The position numbers and the translations under genes are program-made. This document shows positions 1-8,275 of a stretch of 64,000 nucleotides of DNA, piece after piece. The stretch is from CAZMUN01 sp964569815 (GTDB lineage: Archaea; Iainarchaeota; Iainarchaeia; Iainarchaeales; GCA-2688035): positions 1 to 64,000 of the forward strand of contig CAZMUN010000002.1 of assembly GCA_964569815.1 (NCBI GenBank). Direction: 5' to 3'. Numbering within the stretch: the stretch's first letter is position 1; each line of letters begins with the position of its first letter. The notes under the pieces were generated by a model. It was not told the DNA's origin, searched no databases, and saw only the letters and a list, made by a program, of their open reading frames with translations.

Positions 1-14
1 CGGCTCGCTCTCAT

Positions 15-34
15 CCCTGCCTTAAAAGGCAGGG
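15..34. repeat. GC-rich hairpin at left edge, possible IS200/IS605-type end
   Basis: A perfect 7-bp stem (ccctgcc/ggcaggg) closes a ttaaaa loop and is followed by gtttcccgctcgcgg. Hairpins of this look are known at the right end of IS200/IS605-family elements just after tnpB. No transposase sequence lies inside the window, so the element body, if any, would be to the left. A transcription terminator of the gene to the left is an equally simple reading. Confidence 0.35.
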
Positions 35-114
35 GTTTCCCGCTCGCGGACTAAATTCGTTGAACAACGCAATCACGCGCTTGTTTTTAGGGTTTTCCAT
101 AACCGGCTTCTTCT

Positions 115-639
115 ATGAATGGAAAAGCTTTCTTCAGCTGTACTATTCTCTTAGCTTTCCTCGCAATAGAAATCGGGTTTTTGGAAAGCGCTGAAAAAAT
201 GCAAGCAGTTGAACAGCAGGCGATGGCTTCAGCATTTGAATCAGAACAGGTTTTTTTTGCAAGAACCTTGATTGAAGAAAATTCGGATAACGCTGTAAGA
301 CAAGGGCTTAAGCAGGGCCTGGCTTTGGGTTTGGAAAAAGAGGAAGTTAAGGCAGCTGTTAATGCAAGGGTTTTGGCCTTATTCAGGGCTGTTGAGCAAG
401 AATGCTGTGAAGGGGTCTCAGTTGAATTTTCACCTGAATCAAAAAGCTTGTTTTTTCTTTCGGAAAACAGTTCCGTTATTTTGACCAAGGCATTTGGGCA
501 GAGCCTTGAAGCAGAGTACTGCTTTACCGGCGGCCTTAAAAAAGCCAATCAAGCAAGGGCACTGGTTTTTGGGAAAAGAACGGCATCGGAATTCAGGATT
601 CCGGCCGGGTACTGCGTCAGGGAAAAGGTGGTTTCTTGA
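115..639 (+). CDS. Pilin-like membrane-anchored protein
   Basis: This 174-residue protein opens with a short polar segment and one hydrophobic stretch (about residues 7-24), followed by a soluble region of mixed charge. It heads a run of four overlapping plus-strand genes that all have one N-terminal hydrophobic segment. The class III prepilin cleavage motif is not clear here, so pilin status rests on the neighbours and topology. No enzymatic motif is visible. The next gene starts at a TTG overlapping its stop codon. Confidence 0.6.
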   Translation: MNGKAFFSCTILLAFLAIEIGFLESAEKMQAVEQQAMASAFESEQVFFARTLIEENSDNAVRQGLKQGLALGLEKEEVKAAVNARVLALFRAVEQECCEGVSVEFSPESKSLFFLSENSSVILTKAFGQSLEAEYCFTGGLKKANQARALVFGKRTASEFRIPAGYCVREKVVS

Positions 640-989
640 ACCAGGGCCAAATCCAGTTCGAAGCACTGGCCTGCTTTCTGGTTTTTCTTGCATTGCTTGC
701 CTTAACCCTGAATTCAGTTAAATATGCAGAAGGGCTTTCAAGGGAATCGGTTCAGGCACTGGAAGCCAAAAAGATTTCTGAAAACTGTTGCTTGCTTGTG
801 GACAGCGCCTATTCTAACGGAATACAGGAGATGGCTTCCTTAAAGGGCTGTGTTGCTGAAAAAAACTCTGTGAAAGGGGTTGTGGGAGAAAAAGCCAAGG
901 CTTCTGAATGCCTTGCAAAAAAAGCCAAATCCGTTCAAAAGAACTCAAAAAGCGTCCTGGAGGTAGAGCTCTGTGAACACTACCGCTAA
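636..989 (+). CDS. Class III signal-peptide pilin-like protein
   Basis: This 117-residue protein starts with a TTG that overlaps the previous stop. Its N-terminus carries G-QIQFE followed by a hydrophobic helix (about residues 10-25), the pattern of archaeal class III prepilins, which are cut before the Gln by a FlaK/EppA-type peptidase. The rest is a lysine- and serine-rich soluble domain with several cysteines. It is translationally coupled on both sides, which suggests one transcript for minor pilins. Confidence 0.65.
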   Translation: MNQGQIQFEALACFLVFLALLALTLNSVKYAEGLSRESVQALEAKKISENCCLLVDSAYSNGIQEMASLKGCVAEKNSVKGVVGEKAKASECLAKKAKSVQKNSKSVLEVELCEHYR

Positions 990-1434
990 AAAAGGCTTTT
1001 TGTTCAGCATGGACTTGGCCATAGCGTTTATGGCCATTCTCCTAATGGCTTTTCTTTTTTTTGCAAAAATAGGTTTTGAAAAAGAAGCTATTTTGGAAAG
1101 AAGCAGGCAAACCGAGCTGAAAAGGTTCGGGCTTTTTCTCGCAGACTCGATGGTAAAAAATAGTGCAAAAAACACTTTGCTTGGATCAGCGGCTTTTGAT
1201 GAAGAAAAACACAGGGTTGTTTCAAACAGGCTTGACAGGAAAAAGCTTGAAATGGCAATGCAGCTGGAAAACAGCAGGTTTTTTGCAAGCAAGGTTTCGT
1301 TCAAAGGCCCTGAAACAGAGGAAACCTTTTTTCAGGCAAACGAAAAGGCAAATGGAAACTGTGTTTCCTTTGACAGGATTGTTTCCTTGGACAAAAGAAA
1401 AGGGCTGGTGTCGGTGACAGTTTGTGAAAAATGA
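973..1434 (+). CDS. Pilin-like protein
   Basis: This 153-residue protein begins at a GTG inside the end of the preceding gene. A KKG-FLFSMD motif precedes a hydrophobic helix (about residues 9-30), a variant of the class III prepilin signal. The remainder is a charged soluble domain of no recognised family. It overlaps the genes on both sides, so stoichiometric expression with them is likely. Its N-terminal motif resembles those of the pilin-like proteins at 31.9 and 32.3 kb. Confidence 0.65.
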   Translation: MNTTAKKGFLFSMDLAIAFMAILLMAFLFFAKIGFEKEAILERSRQTELKRFGLFLADSMVKNSAKNTLLGSAAFDEEKHRVVSNRLDRKKLEMAMQLENSRFFASKVSFKGPETEETFFQANEKANGNCVSFDRIVSLDKRKGLVSVTVCEK

Positions 1435-1795
1435 AGGCTACTGCCTTAGCTTTGAAGCCATTGCCTCTTTGGCGGTTCTTTCCCTGCTGGTTTCAGTTCC
1501 ATTGCACTCCAAAGAGCCTGATTTTGCAAACCTCCAGATTCTTAAAAAAGAGCACGACCTACTGATACTGTGGGCTTCGGAACAGGTTTCAAGCCTGGAA
1601 GAGATGGAAAAAGACTTTGTTCAGGCATTCCCTGGAAAAAGCGGGACCGTTTTTCTTGACAAAGAAACCAGGGCCATTGGAAAGCCTTGCAGGGAAGCTG
1701 TTTCCGCAAAGGGCTTTTTCTTTGATTCCTCTTTCAGAAAGCGCGAAATAGGGCTGGTTTTATTCAAGGACCAATGCCCCTTTGGATTTGCTTAA
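1424..1795 (+). CDS. Pilin-like protein
   Basis: This 123-residue protein uses a GTG start overlapping the previous gene. It has a G-YCLSFE motif and then a hydrophobic segment (about residues 9-25), again a variant class III signal. The C-terminal part has no recognised domain. The 3' end overlaps by 36 bp, tail to tail, with the pilin gene on the opposite strand. Confidence 0.6.
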   Translation: MKNEGYCLSFEAIASLAVLSLLVSVPLHSKEPDFANLQILKKEHDLLILWASEQVSSLEEMEKDFVQAFPGKSGTVFLDKETRAIGKPCREAVSAKGFFFDSSFRKREIGLVLFKDQCPFGFA

Positions 1796-2167
1796 AAAAA
1801 ACTCGGTTTCAGCTTCAACAAGCCTTTCATTGAATGCAACTTTGTTTGGAAAAACCACCACGAAATCCTTTTCTTTCAAGCCAAAAACCCTTACCACCAG
1901 CCTTTTTTCCTGGGAAAAAACCAGCCATTTTCCCAAAGGCTTTGCTTTCAGAACCGCTTTTGCCCCGTCTGCTTCAAAAGACATTTCAAAAACACGGGCC
2001 TGCATTGAATCAGAAAAATCGGAAGCCAAAGAAGAGTCCAGCGCAAAAAAGGCGGCATTGTAAACCTGGCCCAGAATCGGCAAAATGAGTGCAAAGGCAG
2101 CCAATGCAGCCAAAAGCAGCAGAAGGTATTCAAGGCTAAGCTGTCCAAAGCAGTTCATTGCAGTCAA
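1760..2167 (-). CDS. Class III signal-peptide pilin
   Basis: This 135-residue protein carries a clear class III prepilin motif, G-QLSLEY, immediately before a long Leu/Ala-rich helix (about residues 9-31). The mature part is a small soluble beta-rich domain. An upstream minus-strand pilin gene overlaps its start by 4 bp, indicating a two-gene minus-strand operon. The initiating codon could be the first or second Met (residues 1 and 4). Confidence 0.75.
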   Translation of the reverse strand: MTAMNCFGQLSLEYLLLLLAALAAFALILPILGQVYNAAFFALDSSLASDFSDSMQARVFEMSFEADGAKAVLKAKPLGKWLVFSQEKRLVVRVFGLKEKDFVVVFPNKVAFNERLVEAETEFFLSKSKGALVLE

Positions 2168-2340
2168 ATGTTTTCAATTTCTTCAAAAATTTTCTTGCTC
2201 TTTTTTTCAATTGCTTTAGCCCCCTCTTCGGAGGTGGCCTGAAGCTGTGAAACCAGAAGCAAAACCAGTGCAACCACGGCTGCCAGAATTATGATCAGTT
2301 CAACCGAAATCTGGGCTCTGTTCCCAAGCGAGTCACCCAT
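2164..2340 (-). CDS. Small class III signal-peptide pilin
   Basis: I place the start at the ATG at 2340, giving 58 residues. This puts a short leader (MGDSLGNRA) before QISVE and a 20-residue hydrophobic helix, as in archaeal prepilins. A longer in-frame extension to 2391 would bury the signal and is unlikely. After the helix come about 25 charged residues, so the mature protein is mostly a single helix. It is translationally coupled to the pilin gene downstream. Confidence 0.7.
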   Translation of the reverse strand: MGDSLGNRAQISVELIIILAAVVALVLLLVSQLQATSEEGAKAIEKKSKKIFEEIENI

Positions 2341-2411
2341 AAAAGAATGCTTTTCAAGAAGGCAATAAAAAGATTGCCCTGAATTCGGCAAAAAACGAAG
2401 CAGTAAAGAAA

Positions 2412-2420
2412 TGTTTTAAA
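2412..2420 (+). promoter_or_regulatory. TATA-like box for the M50 protease gene
   Basis: A tgttttaaa element is centred about 28 bp before the ATG at 2445, the spacing expected for a leaderless or very short-leader archaeal transcript. Confidence 0.4.
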
Positions 2421-2444
2421 TGCCTTTTCCAGCATAGCTATGTC

Positions 2445-3047
2445 ATGAATGCAGCTGAAAGGAACGACCTTTTCATAAGCTGGATTACATTAAGCCTTGC
2501 TTTTTCCCTTTTGATAAGCGACGACTTTTTTAGCTTAATGAGCATTGCTCACGCAATTCCAATTGCATTGGTTGCGGTTGCAACAGGCTTCGTGTTCCAC
2601 GAAATGGCGCACAGGCAGGCTGCAAGGCATTTTGGATACCATGCAGAATACAGGGCCTGGACACAGGGCCTTATTTTTGCAGTTGCAATTGCAATACTTT
2701 CAGGGGGAAGGTTTATTTTTGCCGCGCCTGGAGCGACATATGTTTTCGCGCACAGCATACCGGTTGAAAAAAACGGAAAAATAAGCTTTGCTGGGCCTGC
2801 AACCAACATCGTTCTGGGTTTTTTGCTTTTGTTCCTTTCATTGCTGGCCACAAGCCAGCTTTTGTTTGACGTGCTGTTTTATTCGGCTTGGATAAATTTT
2901 TGGTTTGCTTTCTTCAACCTTTTGCCGATCGGCCCCTTGGATGGCGGCAAGGTAATGATGTGGAACAAGGGCATATGGATTGTGGGCCTGCTTTTGGCTG
3001 CAGCAATGGCTTTCTTTCCAACAATTGTCTTTGCCTTGGTTGCGTAA
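2445..3047 (+). CDS. M50 family (site-2-protease-like) membrane metalloprotease
   Basis: This 200-residue polytopic membrane protein has the zinc-binding HEMAH motif (HExxH) at residues 52-56 within a hydrophobic segment. It also has the second family motif NLLPIGPLDGGK at residues 158-169, where the Asp supplies the third zinc ligand. An FAGPATN segment (115-121) is also typical. Such proteases cleave substrates within the membrane. There is no PDZ or CBS domain, so it is a minimal core enzyme. The substrate cannot be inferred, and the neighbours are functionally unrelated. Confidence 0.9.
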   Translation: MNAAERNDLFISWITLSLAFSLLISDDFFSLMSIAHAIPIALVAVATGFVFHEMAHRQAARHFGYHAEYRAWTQGLIFAVAIAILSGGRFIFAAPGATYVFAHSIPVEKNGKISFAGPATNIVLGFLLLFLSLLATSQLLFDVLFYSAWINFWFAFFNLLPIGPLDGGKVMMWNKGIWIVGLLLAAAMAFFPTIVFALVA

Positions 3048-3070
3048 AAGGGCATCCGCTGGCTGTTTGG

Positions 3071-6000
3071 CTATCCGACATAGCTTGGCTTGAATTCGGC
3101 ATGGTGCTCTTCGAAGCGGTCGTAGGCTTCTTCAAGCTTTGGCGTTATGGTCGGCTTTGCCTTTTTCAGGGCCTTTTCCAGGTGGGTCCTTCCCACAGGC
3201 CCTGGCTTCATCTTTCTTTCCTTTAAGGCAATCAACGCTGCAGACCTTATGAGCCCTTCTATGTCTGCGCCGGTAAAGCCTTCGGTCTGTTCAACCAACT
3301 CATCCAATGAAACCTCTTTTGCAAGGGCTACATTCCTTGTATGCACCTTGAAAATCGCCATACGGCCTGTTTTGTCAGGGGCTTCAACCTTTACAAGCTT
3401 GTCTATTCTGCCAGGCCTTAAAAGCCCTGGGTCCATGAGGTCGGGCCTGTTGGTTGCCGCCATGAAAACAACGTTCCTGTTTTGTTCTATGCCATCAAGC
3501 TCTGTCAAAAGCTGGTTTACAACCCGTTCAGTGGCATGGGAATCGGAGCCCGAGCCGCGCCTTGATGCAATGCTGTCGATTTCGTCAAAGAACACAATGC
3601 ATGGTGCAACCTGCCTTGCTTTCCTAAAAACCTTTCTGATGCCTTTTTCGCTGTTATGCGCAAATAGGCCGCCGAACCCTGCAACAAAGTTTTGGCCGGG
3701 CTCAACCGAGATGTCATAGACTGGACCTTCATAGTGGATTTCTTCAATTTTTTTAACGGGGTCCCAAAAGATGTCGGCTTCAACAAGTTTCCACAACTCA
3801 GGGTACTTTTGCCTCTTCAGATCAACAAGGCAAAGGGCCTCTTGTATCTTGCCCTTCCCAACACCACTGTTTTGGGGGTAACTCACAAAAGCCTCTTCAA
3901 GCAGGGACCTTATCTTTGGGTTAACCGGAACCGCATTGCTTCTTACCCAATGGGCTTTGCTTATTTGCTCATGGAGCATTGAGTTTCTTTTTCTGTCAAT
4001 AAAGCCTGCAGGGGCAAAGCGCTTAAAATTTTCCACTCCGAAAATTTGTACCCTGTAGCTGATTGAACCATTCCATTCCTCTTTAACAGCACAGCTGGCA
4101 ACGATTCCTAATTTTAAGAGCAGGAACAGGAGGTCGCTGGCAAGCTTTTCACTAACAGTTGTTGCCTCAATCATATAGCTTTTACCATTGCTTCTGATAG
4201 TGCCGTCACCGCTAAAATAGCCCCGCAGGAAGGCATGCGCAGATGCATTGGATGAAACAAGCAGGTTGTCCGGGATTCTTTTGGCAAACGCACCGCTTAC
4301 TAAGCCAAATGCCTTGAAAACTTGGGTTAAAGTTGTACTGTTTATCACTATTCCTGCGCCCTTAACTGCCGAGTATTTTAAACCAAGCCTGTCAAGCGTT
4401 TCGCAGGCCCTTTGCAGAATCTCTTGGTTTACGATTGAAAGCCTTGGAACGTTGCTGTTGAAGTCACCTTCTGCAACCCACAGCCCAAACAGTTCAAACA
4501 GCTCTTCGGACAAAGGAAGCAAAGCAGGCAGGCGGTTTCTGCAGCCCTTTCCGGAGATTTTAGCTTCGCTTAAATTGAGTTCTTTTTTTGATTTCTGCAA
4601 AAGGCTGGTGAAGTTCTTCAGGCTTAAAGGCAGGTTTTTGTATGCTATATCATAAAGGTATTTTTGCTTCAGCCCGGTTAAAGACTTTGCCTCTTTGTAG
4701 CCAAGCTCGGCAATCAGTTCACTAACTTGCGGCGAGGAAATAAAAAAACCGTTTTTTTGCCGGAACAATTCGAATAGGTTCAGGCAGCCATCCCCAATGG
4801 TTATATTGGGGATTTTGGAGGGAACCGCCAAAACGCTCTTGCCTTCAACAAGCCGCGTAGGGGAAACAGGCTCTATCTCGTTTTCAACGAGCGAGAACAG
4901 GGAATGTTTATCTGTAACCCTGATCTTCCTGCCTGTCTTTGTGGTTATCTGCAGCATCTTTCCCCTAAGAGGATGCTTTATAAAATCAGCTATCTTTGAA
5001 AAGAACGCTTTTCCGTCGTTATCAAAGGTTACCACTTGGAGGCTTTTCCTCTCTTCAACAATTTTTCCAATCTTCTCCCTGAAGATTCTTTTTCCGTCAA
5101 AAACTAGAAGTTCCTCGTCGTAAGGCAGGCTCTCTCCAACCCACATGCTTAAAAGTTCCGGCCCTTTGACGGAAATGAAGTTTGCCTCTGATTCCGAAGC
5201 AACGGCTTTTGCAAGAAGGGTTTTCCCTGTTCCAGGCGGCCCAAAAAGCATTATTCCTGCCGGAGGCTTTATTCCCATTTTTTTAAAGCTTTCAGGCTTC
5301 TTTAAAGGCCATTCAACAGCCTGCTTAAGCTCTTCTTTTGCCTCTTCCAGGTCGCCAACATCGGACCACTTAACATTGGGTATTTCAATGGTCACTTCCC
5401 TTAAGGCAGAGGGCTGCACATCCTTTAAGCCGTTTTGGAAGTCGCGCTTGTTCACTTCCAAGGATTCAAGGATTTCCTGGGGAATCTTTTCCTCCTCCAA
5501 ATCGATTTTTGGAATGTATCTGCGAAGGGCTTTCATTGCAGCCTCTTTTCCCAAGGCAGCTAAATCCGCGCCAACAAAGCCGTGTGTGATGGATGCAAAA
5601 AACTCTAGTTCAACGTCTTTTGCCAAAGGCATTCCCCTTGTGTGAATCAACAGAATTTCTTTCCTTGACTTTTTGTCAGGCACAGGGAACTCTATTTCGC
5701 GGTCAAACCTGCCAGGCCTGCGCAAAGCTTCATCAAGGCTGTTCACGCGGTTGGTTGCTGCAATCACTATTACGTTTCCCCGTGCTTCCAAGCCGTCCAT
5801 AAGGGAAAGTATTTGGGCTACTACACGCCTTTCAACTTCGCCTACAACCTCTTCTCGCTTTGGGGCAATGGCGTCAATTTCGTCAATGAAAATAATGCTT
5901 GGAGCGTTTTCTTCCGCTTCCTTGAAAATCTGCCTTATTCTTTCCTCGGCTTCGCCGACAAACTTTGACATTATTTCAGGGGCATTTATTGAAATAAAGT

Positions 6001-6724
6001 GGGCCTGTGTTTCGCTTGCAACGGCTTTTGCAAGAAGGGTTTTCCCTGTTCCAGGCGGCCCAAACAAAAGAACGCCTTTTGGCGGAACAATTCCAAGCTT
6101 TCTGAACAGCTCAGGGTGCTTCATTGGCAGTTCAACCATTTCGCGGACTTTTCTTATGGGCTCATCCAAGCCGCCTATGTCATCATAGGAAACGGTTGGA
6201 ATGGCTTCAGGCTCTGTTTTGACAGGCTTTTCTTTGAGGGTTATTTGGGTAAAGTCAGTCACCTTTATTATGCCTCTTGGATTGGTGTCTACCACGCGGT
6301 AAACAAAACCTGAGCCAAAAACGCTTATCCAGACACTGTCCCCCAAAGTTAGGGGCCTGCCGAGAAAATTCTTTTTAAGTATGCGGTCATAGCCTGATGC
6401 AATTATCCTTATTTCCTGTGTAGGCGCCAAAACGATTTTTTTTGCTTCTTTTGGGGAACCTTTTTTTACCGTAACCTTTTCTCCAAGGCCGGCTCCTGTG
6501 TTGTGCCTTATGAAGCTGTCCATTCTTATCAAAAGCTTGCCTTCGTCTTCACTGCGGGCAGGCCATACGGTTGCAGCTGTTTTCTTTTGGCCTTCGATTT
6601 CAATTATGTCTCCGCTTGTTATGCCAAGAGTGCGCTTGGTTTCCCTGTCCAGGGTAACGATGTTTCGGCCAACATGTGTAGGGTCAGGGTCTGCTACCTT
6701 TAAGTCTACGCTTTTTTCCTGCAT
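3071..6724 (-). CDS. CDC48/VCP-type AAA+ ATPase interrupted by an intein
   Basis: This is an ATP-driven unfoldase of the CDC48/p97 family. An N-terminal double-psi barrel region (to about residue 175, counted from a TTG at 6736) precedes D1 with Walker A GPPGTGKT at 226-233 and Walker B IIFIDEID. D2 follows, with Walker A at 499-506 and Walker B IVFFDEID near 1047-1054. Between D2 Walker A and Walker B lies a 493-residue intein (536-1028). The spliced host would be about 724-728 residues, normal for archaea. I prefer the ATG at 6724 to the TTG at 6736 because homologues start there. The C-terminus (PSYVG) does not form the HbYX proteasome-docking motif seen in some relatives. Confidence 0.93.
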   Translation of the reverse strand: MQEKSVDLKVADPDPTHVGRNIVTLDRETKRTLGITSGDIIEIEGQKKTAATVWPARSEDEGKLLIRMDSFIRHNTGAGLGEKVTVKKGSPKEAKKIVLAPTQEIRIIASGYDRILKKNFLGRPLTLGDSVWISVFGSGFVYRVVDTNPRGIIKVTDFTQITLKEKPVKTEPEAIPTVSYDDIGGLDEPIRKVREMVELPMKHPELFRKLGIVPPKGVLLFGPPGTGKTLLAKAVASETQAHFISINAPEIMSKFVGEAEERIRQIFKEAEENAPSIIFIDEIDAIAPKREEVVGEVERRVVAQILSLMDGLEARGNVIVIAATNRVNSLDEALRRPGRFDREIEFPVPDKKSRKEILLIHTRGMPLAKDVELEFFASITHGFVGADLAALGKEAAMKALRRYIPKIDLEEEKIPQEILESLEVNKRDFQNGLKDVQPSALREVTIEIPNVKWSDVGDLEEAKEELKQAVEWPLKKPESFKKMGIKPPAGIMLFGPPGTGKTLLAKAVASESEANFISVKGPELLSMWVGESLPYDEELLVFDGKRIFREKIGKIVEERKSLQVVTFDNDGKAFFSKIADFIKHPLRGKMLQITTKTGRKIRVTDKHSLFSLVENEIEPVSPTRLVEGKSVLAVPSKIPNITIGDGCLNLFELFRQKNGFFISSPQVSELIAELGYKEAKSLTGLKQKYLYDIAYKNLPLSLKNFTSLLQKSKKELNLSEAKISGKGCRNRLPALLPLSEELFELFGLWVAEGDFNSNVPRLSIVNQEILQRACETLDRLGLKYSAVKGAGIVINSTTLTQVFKAFGLVSGAFAKRIPDNLLVSSNASAHAFLRGYFSGDGTIRSNGKSYMIEATTVSEKLASDLLFLLLKLGIVASCAVKEEWNGSISYRVQIFGVENFKRFAPAGFIDRKRNSMLHEQISKAHWVRSNAVPVNPKIRSLLEEAFVSYPQNSGVGKGKIQEALCLVDLKRQKYPELWKLVEADIFWDPVKKIEEIHYEGPVYDISVEPGQNFVAGFGGLFAHNSEKGIRKVFRKARQVAPCIVFFDEIDSIASRRGSGSDSHATERVVNQLLTELDGIEQNRNVVFMAATNRPDLMDPGLLRPGRIDKLVKVEAPDKTGRMAIFKVHTRNVALAKEVSLDELVEQTEGFTGADIEGLIRSAALIALKERKMKPGPVGRTHLEKALKKAKPTITPKLEEAYDRFEEHHAEFKPSYVG
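3653..5131 (-). mobile_element. CDC48 intein with LAGLIDADG homing endonuclease
   Basis: The insertion begins at Ser536 (SLPYDEELLV, a block A-like start) and ends with AHN before Ser1029. Removing it restores the family sequence WVGE-SEKGIR. Block B has the TxxH pattern (VTDKH near 608-611). Two DOD endonuclease blocks are present, LFGLWVAEGD (749-758) and FLRGYFSGDG (836-845), each with its acidic catalytic residue, so the nuclease looks intact. The terminal Asn and the downstream Ser fit standard class 1 splicing. It sits in the most conserved part of D2, as is usual for inteins. Confidence 0.93.
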
Positions 6725-6769
6725 TTTTGCATACAACTCCCTTTAAATCTATTATTTTACTGGAAAGAA

Positions 6770-7555
6770 TTAAAAGCGTTCCTTAATGGAAAGCCTGTCT
6801 CCAGGCAAAACCGTGATGATGGCTTCCAGTGACAGTTTTTTCCCACCAAACCTTTTGAGCAAGGTTTTGGCTATATCGCTTCTTTTTTCGTTTCCAAAGC
6901 CAATTCTGGCAAAATCCAAGCAATTTTTTTTCACGGCAGAGGAAGGGCCGCCCATTGGAACAAAGCCTTGGTCGAGGTTGAGAAGCCCTAGCGCAAAATC
7001 AAGCGGGGTTTTTCTAAACCATTGCCTTTTGCCGTAAACCATGAAAGCCCCTGTTCCAAGAGATTCCCCGCTTGGAGCGCTTTTTGAAACCTGTTCTTTG
7101 GGGACAGCGTAAACGTCCACGCTTGGAAGCTGCTGGGACCAGGCCTTGCTTCTTACAGCCGCAAATTCTGCTGCTTCCCGAATGCTTTGCTGAGGAATTT
7201 TTTTTCCATCGGATTTTACAGCAACTGATGCCGCTCCCTGGATGTCTGCGTGAAGAAAGAGGTCTTTTTCTGAAAGATGCTTTTTTACAACTGTTTCGTT
7301 GCTTTTGGCGTCACGGCCTGCTATGACAAGAAAGCCCTGACTGGTTTTGAACCAGTGAAAGGCCTGAAACCAGTGGGTTTTGGCCTTTTTGGAAAGCTTT
7401 TCCGGCTTTGGCTTTTTCTGCCTGCTGGCCTTTTTTTCCATGCCAGCCATGGCTGTCCTTAGGCCTGCAAGCTTCTTTTTGGCCTTTTTGCTTTTATCAA
7501 AGTAGGATGAAGCATTCTCTTCCAGGCTTTTCCCCAAATCCAATTCAACGTCCAT
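6770..7555 (-). CDS. NFACT-R domain protein lacking the N-terminal NFACT region
   Basis: The family (Rqc2/RqcH/NEMF) binds 60S/50S subunits carrying stalled peptidyl-tRNA. This 261-residue protein begins with a Lys-rich coiled coil (about 10-60), then the NFACT-R domain with FLHADIQGAASV (100-111; usual form HADIHGA) and a conserved SKAW (136-139). Full-length archaeal homologues are about 600-700 residues and start with NFACT-N and HhH regions, which are absent here and not found elsewhere in the window. It may be a split or stand-alone form. It lies 33 bp upstream of cdc48 on the same strand, a plausible quality-control operon. Confidence 0.8.
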   Translation of the reverse strand: MDVELDLGKSLEENASSYFDKSKKAKKKLAGLRTAMAGMEKKASRQKKPKPEKLSKKAKTHWFQAFHWFKTSQGFLVIAGRDAKSNETVVKKHLSEKDLFLHADIQGAASVAVKSDGKKIPQQSIREAAEFAAVRSKAWSQQLPSVDVYAVPKEQVSKSAPSGESLGTGAFMVYGKRQWFRKTPLDFALGLLNLDQGFVPMGGPSSAVKKNCLDFARIGFGNEKRSDIAKTLLKRFGGKKLSLEAIITVLPGDRLSIKERF

Positions 7556-7581
7556 AGCAAAAACACTGCAAAAGCATTTAA

Positions 7582-8103
7582 CTAGCTTTTCCCGCCCTCT
7601 TTGATTAATTCAACTATGCTTTTGGTCCTGCTTTCTTGCTTAAAAACAGGCTCAACTGAAAAAAAGTTCTGAAGGTTTTTTACTGCTGCATGGTATCCTG
7701 GTATTGACATATACCTGGACTGGAATTCCTTGTGGCAGGATTCAACGTCCTTGTGGATATGCCTTACCATCACGTTCCAGTTTCCGCCGGCCATTACAGA
7801 GCTTATCCAGTAAACATGGGGGTCTTTTTCCGCTACACCAAGAATTTTTTCAAAAATTTTTTGGTTGCCCATGTCAATCTGGTAAAGGGTTGTAACTTCC
7901 AAATCATACCCCAGTTTGCGAAAATCTATTTTTGGGCCAAAGCCCTTCAAAACAGCTTCTTTTTCAAGAAAGGCAAGGCTGCTTTTGATTGTAGCCTTAT
8001 GGTATCCAGTGGCCTTTTGAATCTGGCGTATGTTTGGCTGAACACTGCCTTTTTTGAGAAGGGCCTCAAGCAGGTTTACCCTAATTTCATCGTTTACCTT
8101 CAT
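7582..8103 (-). CDS. Lrp/AsnC-like winged-helix regulator
   Basis: I choose the ATG at 8103 (173 residues). The longer frame to 8349 would overlap the structured non-coding region and adds unrelated hydrophobic sequence. The N-terminus is a winged helix (about 5-65, with a helix-turn-helix around QIQKATGYHKATI), followed by an alpha/beta ligand-binding-like domain. It probably represses or activates transcription, but the effector is unknown. Two copies of a 9-bp motif flank a TATA-like sequence upstream, suggesting autoregulation. Confidence 0.75.
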   Translation of the reverse strand: MKVNDEIRVNLLEALLKKGSVQPNIRQIQKATGYHKATIKSSLAFLEKEAVLKGFGPKIDFRKLGYDLEVTTLYQIDMGNQKIFEKILGVAEKDPHVYWISSVMAGGNWNVMVRHIHKDVESCHKEFQSRYMSIPGYHAAVKNLQNFFSVEPVFKQESRTKSIVELIKEGGKS

Positions 8104-8134
8104 CTGATTAGGCAAAAATACCACAAATATAGAT

Positions 8135-8175
8135 AATGGAACATTTTTAAAAACAAACGTGTTTAAAATGGAACA
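8135..8175 (-). promoter_or_regulatory. Candidate autoregulatory operator: two 9-bp direct repeats around a TATA-like box
   Basis: aatggaaca occurs at 8135-8143 and again at 8167-8175, 32 bp apart (about three helical turns). Between them, at about 8143-8153, is an A/T run that on the minus strand reads as a TATA-like box about 45 bp before the regulator's ATG. Paired sites bracketing a TATA box are typical of Lrp-family self-control. Confidence 0.4.
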
Positions 8176-8275
8176 CAAAAAACTCAAGAGTTGATATAAA
8201 GATGTTAAGCGCATATATTTACGCAGTAAAAAGGAGGGATTTACTAGAATAGGTTGCATAGAATTTACACAATGA

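Noticed and set aside
7336..7360. Hairpin ctggttttgaaccag, which looks partly like a tRNA T-arm
   Set aside because: It is inside the NFACT-R gene and no cloverleaf surrounds it.
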